A stretch of 64,000 nt of DNA from Clostridium prolinivorans (GTDB lineage: Bacteria > Bacillota > Clostridia > Clostridiales > Clostridiaceae). A program made the position numbers and the translations under genes. Positions 9,636 through 17,586 of the stretch are shown here, piece by piece (within the stretch, counting starts at the first letter, position 1; every line of letters begins with the position of its first letter). The notes beneath the pieces were generated by a model. It saw only the letters and a list, made by a program, of their open reading frames with translations, had not been told where the DNA came from and did not search any database. The stretch spans positions 435,189 to 499,188 of the forward strand of contig NZ_RJWG01000001.1 in assembly GCF_004011155.1 (NCBI RefSeq), in the 5' to 3' direction.

Positions 9636-10703
9636 ATGCCTACATCGGCTATATCATATAATATAGAGTTATTATCTGAAGAAAATGTAAAAAAATACGT
9701 TTTGCCACACTATAATTTGGAAAATTCTAAAGTTACACAAATAAAATTTAAAGATACAGAAAAACAAAGAGCCGTTTATAAAGTTACACAAAATAATTAT
9801 AATTATTGCTTAAAAAAGATATATTTTTCTATGGAAGATCTTCTTTTTGTATATTCAGCTATAGAATGGCTTTATAGATATGAAATTAAAGTACCTAAAA
9901 TTTTACCAACTAAAGATAATAATAGATTTGTAAACTATGAAAATATGCTTTTTATTCTTACTCCATGGATTGAGGGAGAAAAATGTGACTATGATAATAT
10001 TCAAAATGTACTTAATGCTAGTATAAATTTAGCAAAAATACATAAAAATACAATCTATTTTAAACCTATAAAAGGTAGCAGCAGCAGAACTGGATTTGAA
10101 GACTTATATGATTCTTTATATAAACACTTTCAACAACTGCTTATATGCTCTAATCTTGCTTTTAAATATGGAGACAAGTTTTCTAAAATGTTTTTACAAT
10201 ACTTTGATTTTAATATAATTTTAGCTCAAACTGCTGTTAATATTTCTTCTACTATAAATAATAATAATCTAAATAAAACACTTTGTCATCTTGATTATGT
10301 AAATAAAAATATAATATTTGATAAATATGGAGATTTATGGACTATAGATTTTGATAAGTGTAAAATAGATTATAGAGTTCATGATATATCATATTTTCTT
10401 AGAAGATTATTAAAAAGGGAAAATACAAAATGGAACATAGATTTAACAATAAATTGCTTAAATTTATATGAAGATTTTTATCCTTTAACTTTAGATGAAT
10501 ATAAATTTATTCTTGCTTATTTAGCTTTTCCTCAAAAATTTTGGAAAATATCTAGAGATTATTATAATAATATAAACAAATGTAATAAAAATTCTTTTGT
10601 TACTTTATTAAACAAAACATGTTTAAAATCAGATTATCAGCTTCAGTTTGTTGAAAATTTTATTCATTATATAGAAGAAAAATTTCATGTAACATTAAAA
10701 TAA
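9636..10703 (+). CDS. CotS-family spore coat protein (kinase-like fold)
   Basis: This 355-residue protein belongs to the CotS/YutH spore coat family, which shares the aminoglycoside phosphotransferase/choline kinase fold. The Brenner-type catalytic loop HLDYVNKNI is seen at about residues 215-223, and the metal-binding IDFDKC about 13 residues later. These keep the residues an active kinase would need, though a reaction for CotS proteins is not established. The ATG at 9636 follows AAGGAG by 7 bases; an upstream TTG at 9615 precedes that site and is unlikely. It is the only plus-strand gene in the first 35 kb. It faces ppdK and has a sigma-K-like promoter, consistent with late mother-cell expression. 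Confidence 0.88.
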   Translation: MPTSAISYNIELLSEENVKKYVLPHYNLENSKVTQIKFKDTEKQRAVYKVTQNNYNYCLKKIYFSMEDLLFVYSAIEWLYRYEIKVPKILPTKDNNRFVNYENMLFILTPWIEGEKCDYDNIQNVLNASINLAKIHKNTIYFKPIKGSSSRTGFEDLYDSLYKHFQQLLICSNLAFKYGDKFSKMFLQYFDFNIILAQTAVNISSTINNNNLNKTLCHLDYVNKNIIFDKYGDLWTIDFDKCKIDYRVHDISYFLRRLLKRENTKWNIDLTINCLNLYEDFYPLTLDEYKFILAYLAFPQKFWKISRDYYNNINKCNKNSFVTLLNKTCLKSDYQLQFVENFIHYIEEKFHVTLK

Positions 10704-10757
10704 ATTTAAATAAAATAAATCACTAGAAAATCTAGTGATTTATTTTATTTAAATTTA
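10701..10757. terminator. Bidirectional terminator: perfect 27-bp inverted repeat from stop codon to stop codon
   Basis: Bases 10701-10727 and 10731-10757 are exact reverse complements around an AAA loop. The left end is the TAA of the cotS-like gene and the right end is the TAA of ppdK. The palindrome fills the whole space between the two convergent genes. The GC-containing core is ATCACTAGA/TCTAGTGAT, flanked by long A and T tracts, so it can terminate transcription in both directions. Confidence 0.88.
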
Positions 10758-13388
10758 TTTTCTTGGATTTTTAACTTGTGCCTGAGCAGCTGCAAGTCTA
10801 GCTACAGGTACTCTAAATGGTGAACATGATACATAGTTTAATCCTACATTATGACAGAATTCAACTGAAGATGGATCTCCACCATGCTCTCCACAGATAC
10901 CTAATTTAATATCTGGTCTAGTAGCCCTTCCTTTATTAGCAGCCATTTCAACAAGCTGGCCAACACCTGTTTGATCTAATTTTGCAAATGGATCAAATTC
11001 GTATATCTTTTTATCATAATAATCATTTAAGAATTTAGCAGCATCATCTCTTGAAAATCCAAATGTCATTTGAGTTAAATCATTTGTTCCAAATGAGAAG
11101 AATTCAGCCTCTTTAGCTATTTCATCAGCAGTTAAAGCAGCTCTTGGTATTTCTATCATAGTACCTACCATGTACTTCATATCAATACCTTTTTCTTTTA
11201 TTATAGCATCTGCAGTTTTTACAACTATATCTTTAACGTACTTTAATTCTTTAATTTCTCCAACAAGAGGAATCATTATTTCAGGAACTATATCGTATCC
11301 CTTTCTAGTTCTAACATCAATAGCAGCTTCAATAACAGCTCTTGTCTGCATTTCTGCTATTTCTGGATAAGATACTGCCAATCTACATCCTCTATGTCCC
11401 ATCATTGGATTAAATTCATGTAAAGATTCAACTGTGGATTTTAAATCTTCAAAAGTTAACCCCATTTCCTTAGCTAATTCTCTTATTTCATCATCTTCAT
11501 GAGGTAAGAATTCATGTAGTGGTGGATCTAAAAATCTAATAGTAACTGGCCTTCCCTCCATAGCTTCATAAAGACCTATAAAGTCTTCTCTCTGCATTGG
11601 AAGTAATTTTTCAAGTGCTTTTCTTCTTTGTTCTTCATTTTTAGATACTATCATTTCTCTCATAGCTGGAATTCTATCTTCATCGAAGAACATATGTTCA
11701 GTTCTGCAAAGTCCTATACCTTCTGCTCCAAATTTAACAGCTTGCTTAGCATCTCTTGGAGTGTCAGCATTTGTTCTAACTTTTAATTTTCTTATTTCAT
11801 CAGCCCAAGCCATAAAAGTTCCAAAATATCCAGTTATTTCTGGTTCAACAGTTTTTATTGCTTGACCATACACATTACCAGTGCTTCCATCTATTGATAA
11901 ATAATCATTTGAAGTTAAAGTTAAGCCATCAACTTCAATAGTTCTAGCTTCTTCATTTACCTTTATATCTCCGCATCCAGCAACACAGCATGCTCCCATA
12001 CCTCTAGCAACAACTGCAGCATGTGAAGTCATTCCACCTCTTACAGTTAAAATACCTTCAGCAGCAACCATACCTTCGATATCTTCTGGAGAAGTTTCAA
12101 GTCTTACTAAAACAACTTTTTCTCCTTTTTCTGCTCTTTCTTTAGCTTCTTCAGCGCTAAAAGCTATTTTACCACAAGCAGCTCCTGGTGATGCTGGAAG
12201 ACCTTTAGCTATAACTTTAGCATTTTTTAATTCATTAGCATCAAAAGCTGGATGTAATAATGAATCTAATTGTTTTGGTTCAACCTTAAGTATAGCTTCT
12301 TCCTTAGTTAACATTCCTTCTTCAACTAAATCAACAGCAATCTTTAATGCAGCTTGAGCAGTTCTCTTACCGTTTCTAGTTTGTAAGAAGTAAAGTTTTC
12401 CATCCTCTATTGTAAATTCCATATCTTGCATGTCTTTGTAATGTTTTTCAAGTTTATTAACAATCTCTATAAATTGATTATAAACTTCAGGCATATCTTG
12501 TTCAAGTTTACTTATTGGAGATGGAGTTCTTATACCAGCAACAACATCTTCTCCTTGAGCATTCATAAGATATTCAGCAAATATTTTCTTTTCTCCAGTA
12601 GATGGGTTTCTTGAAAAAGCAACTCCAGTACCTGAATTATCTCCTTTATTACCAAATACCATTGATTGAACGTTAACAGCTGTTCCCCAGCTTGATGGTA
12701 TATCATTCATTCTTCTATAAACAATAGCTCTTGGATTATCCCAAGATCTAAATACAGCAGTAACTGCTTCAATTAATTGAGTCTTTGGATCTGATGGGAA
12801 ATCTTCTCCTTTTTCTTTTTTGTAATAAGCTTTAAACCTTTTAACAACTTCTTTTAAATCGTTAGCATCAAGTTCAGTATCTAGCTTAACACCTTTAGCT
12901 TCTTTAATTTCATCTAATATATTTTCAAAGTTTCTCTTTTCAACTCCCATAACAACATCAGCAAACATTTGAATAAATCTTCTATAGGAATCATAAGCAA
13001 ATCTTTCATTTCCTGTTAATTTAGCTAAAGCTTCAACAGTTTCATCATTTAAACCAAGATTAAGAATAGTATCCATCATTCCTGGCATGGATGCTCTAGC
13101 TCCAGATCTAACTGATACAAGTAGTGGATTTTCTACACTACCAAATTTTTTACCAGTAATCTCTTCGAGTTTAACCATTGCTTCTTCAATTTGGTCAATT
13201 ACTTCTTGAGATATTACCTTTCCATCATCATAATACTTATTACAAGCCTCTGTAGTTACAGTAAATCCTTGTGGTACTGGAATCCCTAATAAAGTCATCT
13301 CAGCTAGGTTTGCACCTTTTCCTCCAAGGAGTTCTCTCATTGAACCATTACCTTCACTAAAAAGGTAAACATACTTTTTGCTCTGCAT
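10755..13388 (-). CDS. ppdK: Pyruvate, phosphate dikinase
   Basis: PPDK interconverts pyruvate, ATP and phosphate with phosphoenolpyruvate, AMP and pyrophosphate. In clostridia it can serve glycolysis or gluconeogenesis. It has 877 residues, the full length. The N-terminal nucleotide-binding domain opens with GGKGANLAEM and contains VSVRSGARASMPGMMDTILN. The central phospho-histidine domain has the catalytic His in GGMTSHAAVVARGMG (about residue 453). The C-terminal PEP/pyruvate barrel ends with FGTNDLTQMTFGFSRDD and GICGEHGGDP. The usual regulatory partner gene (DUF299/PpsR type) is not adjacent. The ATG at 13388 follows AAAGGAGTG. A leader of about 280 nt precedes it. Confidence 0.98.
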   Translation of the reverse strand: MQSKKYVYLFSEGNGSMRELLGGKGANLAEMTLLGIPVPQGFTVTTEACNKYYDDGKVISQEVIDQIEEAMVKLEEITGKKFGSVENPLLVSVRSGARASMPGMMDTILNLGLNDETVEALAKLTGNERFAYDSYRRFIQMFADVVMGVEKRNFENILDEIKEAKGVKLDTELDANDLKEVVKRFKAYYKKEKGEDFPSDPKTQLIEAVTAVFRSWDNPRAIVYRRMNDIPSSWGTAVNVQSMVFGNKGDNSGTGVAFSRNPSTGEKKIFAEYLMNAQGEDVVAGIRTPSPISKLEQDMPEVYNQFIEIVNKLEKHYKDMQDMEFTIEDGKLYFLQTRNGKRTAQAALKIAVDLVEEGMLTKEEAILKVEPKQLDSLLHPAFDANELKNAKVIAKGLPASPGAACGKIAFSAEEAKERAEKGEKVVLVRLETSPEDIEGMVAAEGILTVRGGMTSHAAVVARGMGACCVAGCGDIKVNEEARTIEVDGLTLTSNDYLSIDGSTGNVYGQAIKTVEPEITGYFGTFMAWADEIRKLKVRTNADTPRDAKQAVKFGAEGIGLCRTEHMFFDEDRIPAMREMIVSKNEEQRRKALEKLLPMQREDFIGLYEAMEGRPVTIRFLDPPLHEFLPHEDDEIRELAKEMGLTFEDLKSTVESLHEFNPMMGHRGCRLAVSYPEIAEMQTRAVIEAAIDVRTRKGYDIVPEIMIPLVGEIKELKYVKDIVVKTADAIIKEKGIDMKYMVGTMIEIPRAALTADEIAKEAEFFSFGTNDLTQMTFGFSRDDAAKFLNDYYDKKIYEFDPFAKLDQTGVGQLVEMAANKGRATRPDIKLGICGEHGGDPSSVEFCHNVGLNYVSCSPFRVPVARLAAAQAQVKNPRK

Positions 13389-13900
13389 GTCTATAACACT
13401 CCTTTGTATCGTTTTTATTTATATACTAACGGGTTAAAGTTTCCCGATTAGATCGTATTGTATATGAAATATTTATTTTCGTGTACCTCACTTTTAAGCA
13501 TGTTGATTTTAATAAATAATTTTTAGAGCTGCTCTAATAACATTTATAACGTTTAATTTATTTGCTAAATAATAGCTAACAGTTATAAATTTATATTTTA
13601 TTATAATAATTTATTTGTATTTTATCTTAGTGTAAGCTTATCACTATTTATATGCTTTTAGTTTAGTACAACGATATTATAACACTTTAATGAAAAAATT
13701 TACATACTACTTTAGTTATTTTTACTTTATTTTAATAAAATATTCCTTTTAAAATATATTTTTCTTTTTATAACTCTTTTTATCATAATAATTTATTATT
13801 ACTAAGTTATATATTTTTTATAATACTTTTTATATTTTACCTAACTTTGAATAAGATTTCAATAAAAATTTTATTATAAATATATTAAAGTATTTTAAAT
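13389..13900 (-). other. Long gene-free stretch upstream of ppdK with probable structured leader
   Basis: No plausible gene lies here. If the promoter at 13676-13704 is used, about 280 nt of untranslated leader precede ppdK. The leader contains a hairpin close to the ribosome binding site, with CTAA and CGGG (minus strand) pairing with CCCG and TTAG at 13427-13450. It also holds a 15-base palindrome, TTAGAGCTGCTCTAA, at 13523-13537. I do not recognise a known riboswitch class. The part beyond 13705 is AT-rich with nothing evident. Confidence 0.5.
13676..13704 (-). promoter_or_regulatory. Candidate sigma-A promoter of ppdK
   Basis: TGTAAA (13704-13699), a 17-bp spacer and a perfect TATAAT (13681-13676) on the minus strand. 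The -35 element is only a partial match. The position implies a long leader of about 280 nt. Confidence 0.45.
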
Positions 13901-13937
13901 AATTTTAAAGCCAGCAATAATTGCTGGCTTTAAAATT
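13901..13937. terminator. Palindromic terminator after the DUF4342 gene
   Basis: A perfect 17-bp inverted repeat, 13901-13917 with 13921-13937, around a TAA loop. The core GCCAGCAA/TTGCTGGC is flanked by AAA/TTT on both sides. The right arm overlaps the stop codon of the DUF4342 gene. It ends the rpsU-to-DUF4342 gene train. Confidence 0.85.
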
Positions 13938-14493
13938 ATATGTCCTTGTCTTCATTAAATTTCACTGTATAAGTATATACTGTTTCATCTTTTGAATCTT
14001 CATTTCTTTTATTATTAAATTTATCTTTTACATCTGAAGCTAAGTCGTTAACTTTTTCTTTTACATCTTCAACTGTAGATTTTATTATTTTATTAATTAT
14101 TTCTACTGATCCATCTTCTTTAGTTAATTCTATAGTTAAGTTAGTAACTACTGCTCCTATAACTCCTATTGCTATAAGAGGTGCCCATACTGCATATGCA
14201 ACTATTCCTACCGCAATCCCAGCATTTACAGGTACATCAACCAAGATTTTACCATCTTTTTTTACTTTTATTCTTGTTATATTTCCCTTTTTTATAATAT
14301 CTTTTATCCAAGCTAAGAATTCATCTTTAGTTGTGTAAATACTATCCATTGCACTTTTTTTATTTTCTTCAATATAAATAATAGCATCAACTACATTTCC
14401 TTCAGAAGCTTCTAAAGCTTCCTTTGCCTTAGCATAACTTACGCCTGTTCTTTCTCTAACTACATCTATTTTTTCTAATGTAATTTCGACCAT
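13936..14493 (-). CDS. DUF4342 protein with N-terminal UBA/EF-Ts-like domain
   Basis: A 185-residue protein. Residues 1-45, with VVRERTGVSYAKAKEALEASEGNVVDAIIYIE, form a UBA/EF-Ts N-terminal-like three-helix domain. The middle, about 60-130, is the DUF4342 domain. It has a KKDGKILVDVPVNAG strand segment and a hydrophobic, possibly membrane-associated GIAVGIVAYAVWAPLIAIGVIG helix. The C-terminus is charged. The ATG at 14493 has GGAG 9 bases upstream, inside the end of recO, so translation is probably coupled. No function is known for the domain. It sits where Bacillus carries glyQ/glyS, downstream of recO. Confidence 0.8.
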   Translation of the reverse strand: MVEITLEKIDVVRERTGVSYAKAKEALEASEGNVVDAIIYIEENKKSAMDSIYTTKDEFLAWIKDIIKKGNITRIKVKKDGKILVDVPVNAGIAVGIVAYAVWAPLIAIGVIGAVVTNLTIELTKEDGSVEIINKIIKSTVEDVKEKVNDLASDVKDKFNNKRNEDSKDETVYTYTVKFNEDKDI

Positions 14494-14494
14494 T

Positions 14495-15241
14495 TTAATC
14501 ATCTCCTTTTAATATTTTAAAAGTTTCTAAACTATTAGGTTTTTTACCAAATATATCTTCAATTATAATTGATAACAATTTGTATAGTTCGTCTTTATTC
14601 TCTTTAGTTAAAATAAGTTTATATATATTAGCTAAAGATGCTTTTGATAAATATCTTAATAAATTATACGTAGAATAGCTAATAAAGAATCCATTATCCT
14701 TATTGCATTTTTCACAAACTCCACCTAAAAATTTTAAGTCTATAAAATTACTTTTTTTTATGTGTTCTTTGCAAATAACACAATTGTCTAAATTTAAATT
14801 ATATCCAGAATATGATATTAGTTTTAATTCAAAAGCTCTCATAAGAAGATCATAATCAACTGCTTTATTTTCCATTAAATAAAATACAGTTATAAAATCT
14901 TTAAAAAGTTCCCTATTACTCTCTTCTTCAACCATTGCTATATCTATTAATTCACATAAATAAGATGCATAAGTTAAGCTATATAAGTCTTTTAGCAATA
15001 TTTGAAATGAATCTATAATTTCTCCTTCATTTAATGTATATAAATTTTTACCTTTAAATAACACAAAATCCCCATAACAAAATGGCAAACTTAAAGATAA
15101 AAATTTACTTTTACTTTTTTTAGCTCCTTTAGCGATAACTGAAATTTTACCTAATTTTTCAGTAAATAACCATATAATTTTATCGGATTCTTTAAAATCT
15201 AAAGTTTTAATAACTATTGCTTTACTTTTAAAAATTGACAG
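14495..15241 (-). CDS. recO: DNA repair protein RecO
   Basis: RecO, with RecR, loads RecA onto SSB-coated single-stranded DNA. The likely protein has 248 residues. An OB-fold opens with SIFKSKAIVIKT, followed by the SDKIIWLFTEKLGKISVIAKG segment common in the family. A zinc site is formed by CVIC and CEKC at about residues 142-145 and 170-173. The start needs care. The in-frame ATG at 15271 lacks a ribosome binding site and adds ten unusual residues. A CTG at 15241 sits 8 bases after a GGAG and gives the family's normal N-terminus, M-SIFKSK. I chose the CTG. It lies between era and the DUF4342 gene. Confidence 0.9.
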   Translation of the reverse strand: MSIFKSKAIVIKTLDFKESDKIIWLFTEKLGKISVIAKGAKKSKSKFLSLSLPFCYGDFVLFKGKNLYTLNEGEIIDSFQILLKDLYSLTYASYLCELIDIAMVEEESNRELFKDFITVFYLMENKAVDYDLLMRAFELKLISYSGYNLNLDNCVICKEHIKKSNFIDLKFLGGVCEKCNKDNGFFISYSTYNLLRYLSKASLANIYKLILTKENKDELYKLLSIIIEDIFGKKPNSLETFKILKGDD

Positions 15242-15325
15242 AACATCATCTCCTAAATATATTATATCCATATAGTATAAATTATTTCAATTATCTAATA
15301 AATCGTATTATGTAATTTTTAGTTG

Positions 15326-16207
15326 TTATTTATATCCTAATTCTCGTAGGATAGAAGAATTATCTCTCCATTCTTTTTTTACTTTTACCCAAAGCTTTAA
15401 AAATACTTTTTCTCCTAAAAATTTTTCTGCATCTATTCTAGCATAAGTTGAAATTTTTTTTAACATTTCTCCTCCTTTGCCAATTATAATTCCTTTATGG
15501 GAATCTTTTTCACATAATATTGTAGCTTCAATATTGTATATATTTTTTTCATTCTTTTTCATTGTAATTATTTCCACTGCTATTCCATGAGGTATTTCTT
15601 GAGATAAAAATCTTAATGCTTTTTCTCTTATTATTTCTGAAATTATAAATCTTTCATGGACATCAGTTATCATATCATCTGGATAATATTTAGGTCCTTC
15701 AGGAAGATAATTAACCATTAAATTTAAAAGTGTGTCAGTATTTGTACCTTTAATTGCAGATATAGGTATAACTTCTGTAAAATTAAAATATTCCGAATAA
15801 TTTTTTATAGTTTTTGCTACTCTTTCCTTAGTATTTTCATCAATTTTATTTAAAACTAAAAATATAGGTTTATTAAACTTTTTTAATTGTTCAAGTATGT
15901 ATTTATCTCCTCTTCCTATTTCAACTTCAGGTGTAGTTAAAAAAAGCACTTCATCTACTTCATTTATACTTTCCTCTGCTATCTTTACCATATATTCCCC
16001 AAGCTTATGTCTTGGCTTATGGATACCTGGAGTATCTACAAATACAATTTGAAAATTTTCCTCTGTAAGAATAGCTTGTATATTATTCCTAGTAGTTTGA
16101 GGCTTATTAGATACTATAGAAAGTTTTTCTCCCATTATATGATTAAGCAATGTAGATTTACCAACATTTGGTCTTCCAATAATTGTTACGAATCCTGATT
16201 TAAACAT
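15326..16207 (-). CDS. era: GTPase Era
   Basis: Era binds the 3' end of 16S rRNA and helps 30S subunit assembly. The protein has 293 residues. The G motifs are GRPNVGKST (G1, about residues 11-19), the switch with [17 protein letters not shown] (G3), NKID (G4) and the SAI of G5. The C-terminal KH domain contains [14 protein letters not shown] at about 240-253. The family fit is complete. It follows the DgkA-PAP2 gene by about 130 bases. The cytidine deaminase gene that often separates dgkA from era is absent. Confidence 0.98.
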   Translation of the reverse strand: MFKSGFVTIIGRPNVGKSTLLNHIMGEKLSIVSNKPQTTRNNIQAILTEENFQIVFVDTPGIHKPRHKLGEYMVKIAEESINEVDEVLFLTTPEVEIGRGDKYILEQLKKFNKPIFLVLNKIDENTKERVAKTIKNYSEYFNFTEVIPISAIKGTNTDTLLNLMVNYLPEGPKYYPDDMITDVHERFIISEIIREKALRFLSQEIPHGIAVEIITMKKNEKNIYNIEATILCEKDSHKGIIIGKGGEMLKKISTYARIDAEKFLGEKVFLKLWVKVKKEWRDNSSILRELGYK

Positions 16208-16333
16208 TATTTATATGCACTCCTTAAATTTTCTTAAGCTTTTTATTATTTTAAATTTTTTTGTAATGAAACTACTTTTATGTAATAATCATACCATTAT
16301 TTTTTAATATTTTAAATTTATTTATACAAATAT

Positions 16334-17035
16334 TTATCCAAAAATATTAAAAAGTAATATTGTTATTAAAGTACCAAATATAGCACCAACTAAAACTTCA
16401 AAAATAGAATGTATATGAGAGTCTACTCTGCTTTGAGCTACTATAACAGCTAAAAGATAACTTAAAAAAACAGCCAAAGGCTTATCATCTACTATTAAAG
16501 CAATTGTAGTTGCAATACAAAATGCAATTGCACTATGTCCACTTGGCATTCCTCCCCTAAGAGGAGTACCTTCTCCAAATATTGCTTTAACTATTAAAGT
16601 AAGTATACAAACTATTACCAAAATACTAAATGTTATATATGGATCTGATTGCTTAACTTTTTTCATTACCCCTAAAGTAACTGTGCTTAATTTATCCCAA
16701 AATAATATATATCCTACTGCAACAGCATTTATTGCTGTAATAAGTACTGCTCCTGCCGCAGTATTTTTTGCTATTTTAGCTAAAGGATGATAATAATTAG
16801 CAGCTACATCTATAGTACATTCTATAGCTGTATTGAACATTTCTGATGCAATAACCATAGTTATTGTAATAGTTACAATTAAAATTTCTGTTTTACTTAA
16901 ATCATAAAAAAAACATGCAGTCAATATTATAAGTGCTGCAATCATGTGAATTCTCATATTTCTTTGTGTTCTTACTGCATGTATAATTCCATCTATAGCA
17001 TAATTAAAACTATCTATAAGTTTTCTTATTTTCAT
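16334..17035 (-). CDS. Fusion of undecaprenol/diacylglycerol kinase (DgkA) and PAP2 phosphatase
   Basis: A two-domain membrane protein of 233 residues. Residues about 1-115 are a DgkA-type lipid kinase with the active-site segment ASEMFNTAIECTID, which in Gram-positive bacteria usually phosphorylates undecaprenol. Residues about 125-233 are a PAP2 (type 2 phosphatidic acid phosphatase) domain. Its motifs are GEGTPLRGG, PSGHSA and SRVDSHIHSIFEV. The fusion joins a lipid kinase with a lipid phosphatase, suggesting undecaprenyl phosphate recycling for cell wall synthesis. Similar fusions are known in clostridia. The ATG at 17035 has AAAAAGGAG 7 bases upstream and is preferred over an ATG 8 codons earlier. 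Confidence 0.93.
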   Translation of the reverse strand: MKIRKLIDSFNYAIDGIIHAVRTQRNMRIHMIAALIILTACFFYDLSKTEILIVTITITMVIASEMFNTAIECTIDVAANYYHPLAKIAKNTAAGAVLITAINAVAVGYILFWDKLSTVTLGVMKKVKQSDPYITFSILVIVCILTLIVKAIFGEGTPLRGGMPSGHSAIAFCIATTIALIVDDKPLAVFLSYLLAVIVAQSRVDSHIHSIFEVLVGAIFGTLITILLFNIFG

Positions 17036-17062
17036 ATAGAAACTCCTTTTTATGTTCAATTA

Positions 17063-17572
17063 TTATTGCATACTTCTATTAATATTAAATTTTTTTAATA
17101 TTTCTTCTTCTCTTTCTCTCATAATAATTTTTTCTTTTTCTTCCATATGATCATATCCTAATAAATGTAAAATAGAATGTACTGTTAAATAGCATACTTC
17201 CCTTAATAAAGAATGACCGTACTCTTCACTTTGAGCTTTTGCTTTTTCAAGTGAAATTGCAATATCTCCAATAACTAATCTACCTTCATCATAAAAACTA
17301 TCATCAAATTTATAATTTGTATATATATCTTTATAAACCATTCCATCTGGATATTCTATCATAGGAAAAGATAAAACATCTGTTTCTTTATTAATATTTC
17401 TATATTCATTATTTAATTCTTTTATTTTTTCATTATCAATAAATATTATACTAACTTCATAATCAATATCTAATTTTTCTTCTTTTAAAGTGTAATCTAC
17501 TATTTGATTAAGTATATTTATAATTTCATCATTTAACTCAATTTTATTTTGTCTGTTATCAATATATATCAT
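17063..17572 (-). CDS. ybeY: Endoribonuclease YbeY / rRNA maturation factor
   Basis: YbeY is a zinc-dependent endoribonuclease needed for 16S rRNA 3' processing and 70S quality control. It has 169 residues from the ATG at 17572, which follows GGTGATAAAA; the upstream GTG is part of that site. The family signature is the zinc site [11 protein letters not shown] at about residues 132-142, together with ETDVLSFPM and [10 protein letters not shown]. It is followed by the DgkA fusion and preceded by pgpH, the normal neighbourhood. The era gene nearby also acts on the 16S 3' end. Confidence 0.97.
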   Translation of the reverse strand: MIYIDNRQNKIELNDEIINILNQIVDYTLKEEKLDIDYEVSIIFIDNEKIKELNNEYRNINKETDVLSFPMIEYPDGMVYKDIYTNYKFDDSFYDEGRLVIGDIAISLEKAKAQSEEYGHSLLREVCYLTVHSILHLLGYDHMEEKEKIIMREREEEILKKFNINRSMQ

Positions 17573-17586
17573 TTTTATCACCTTTA

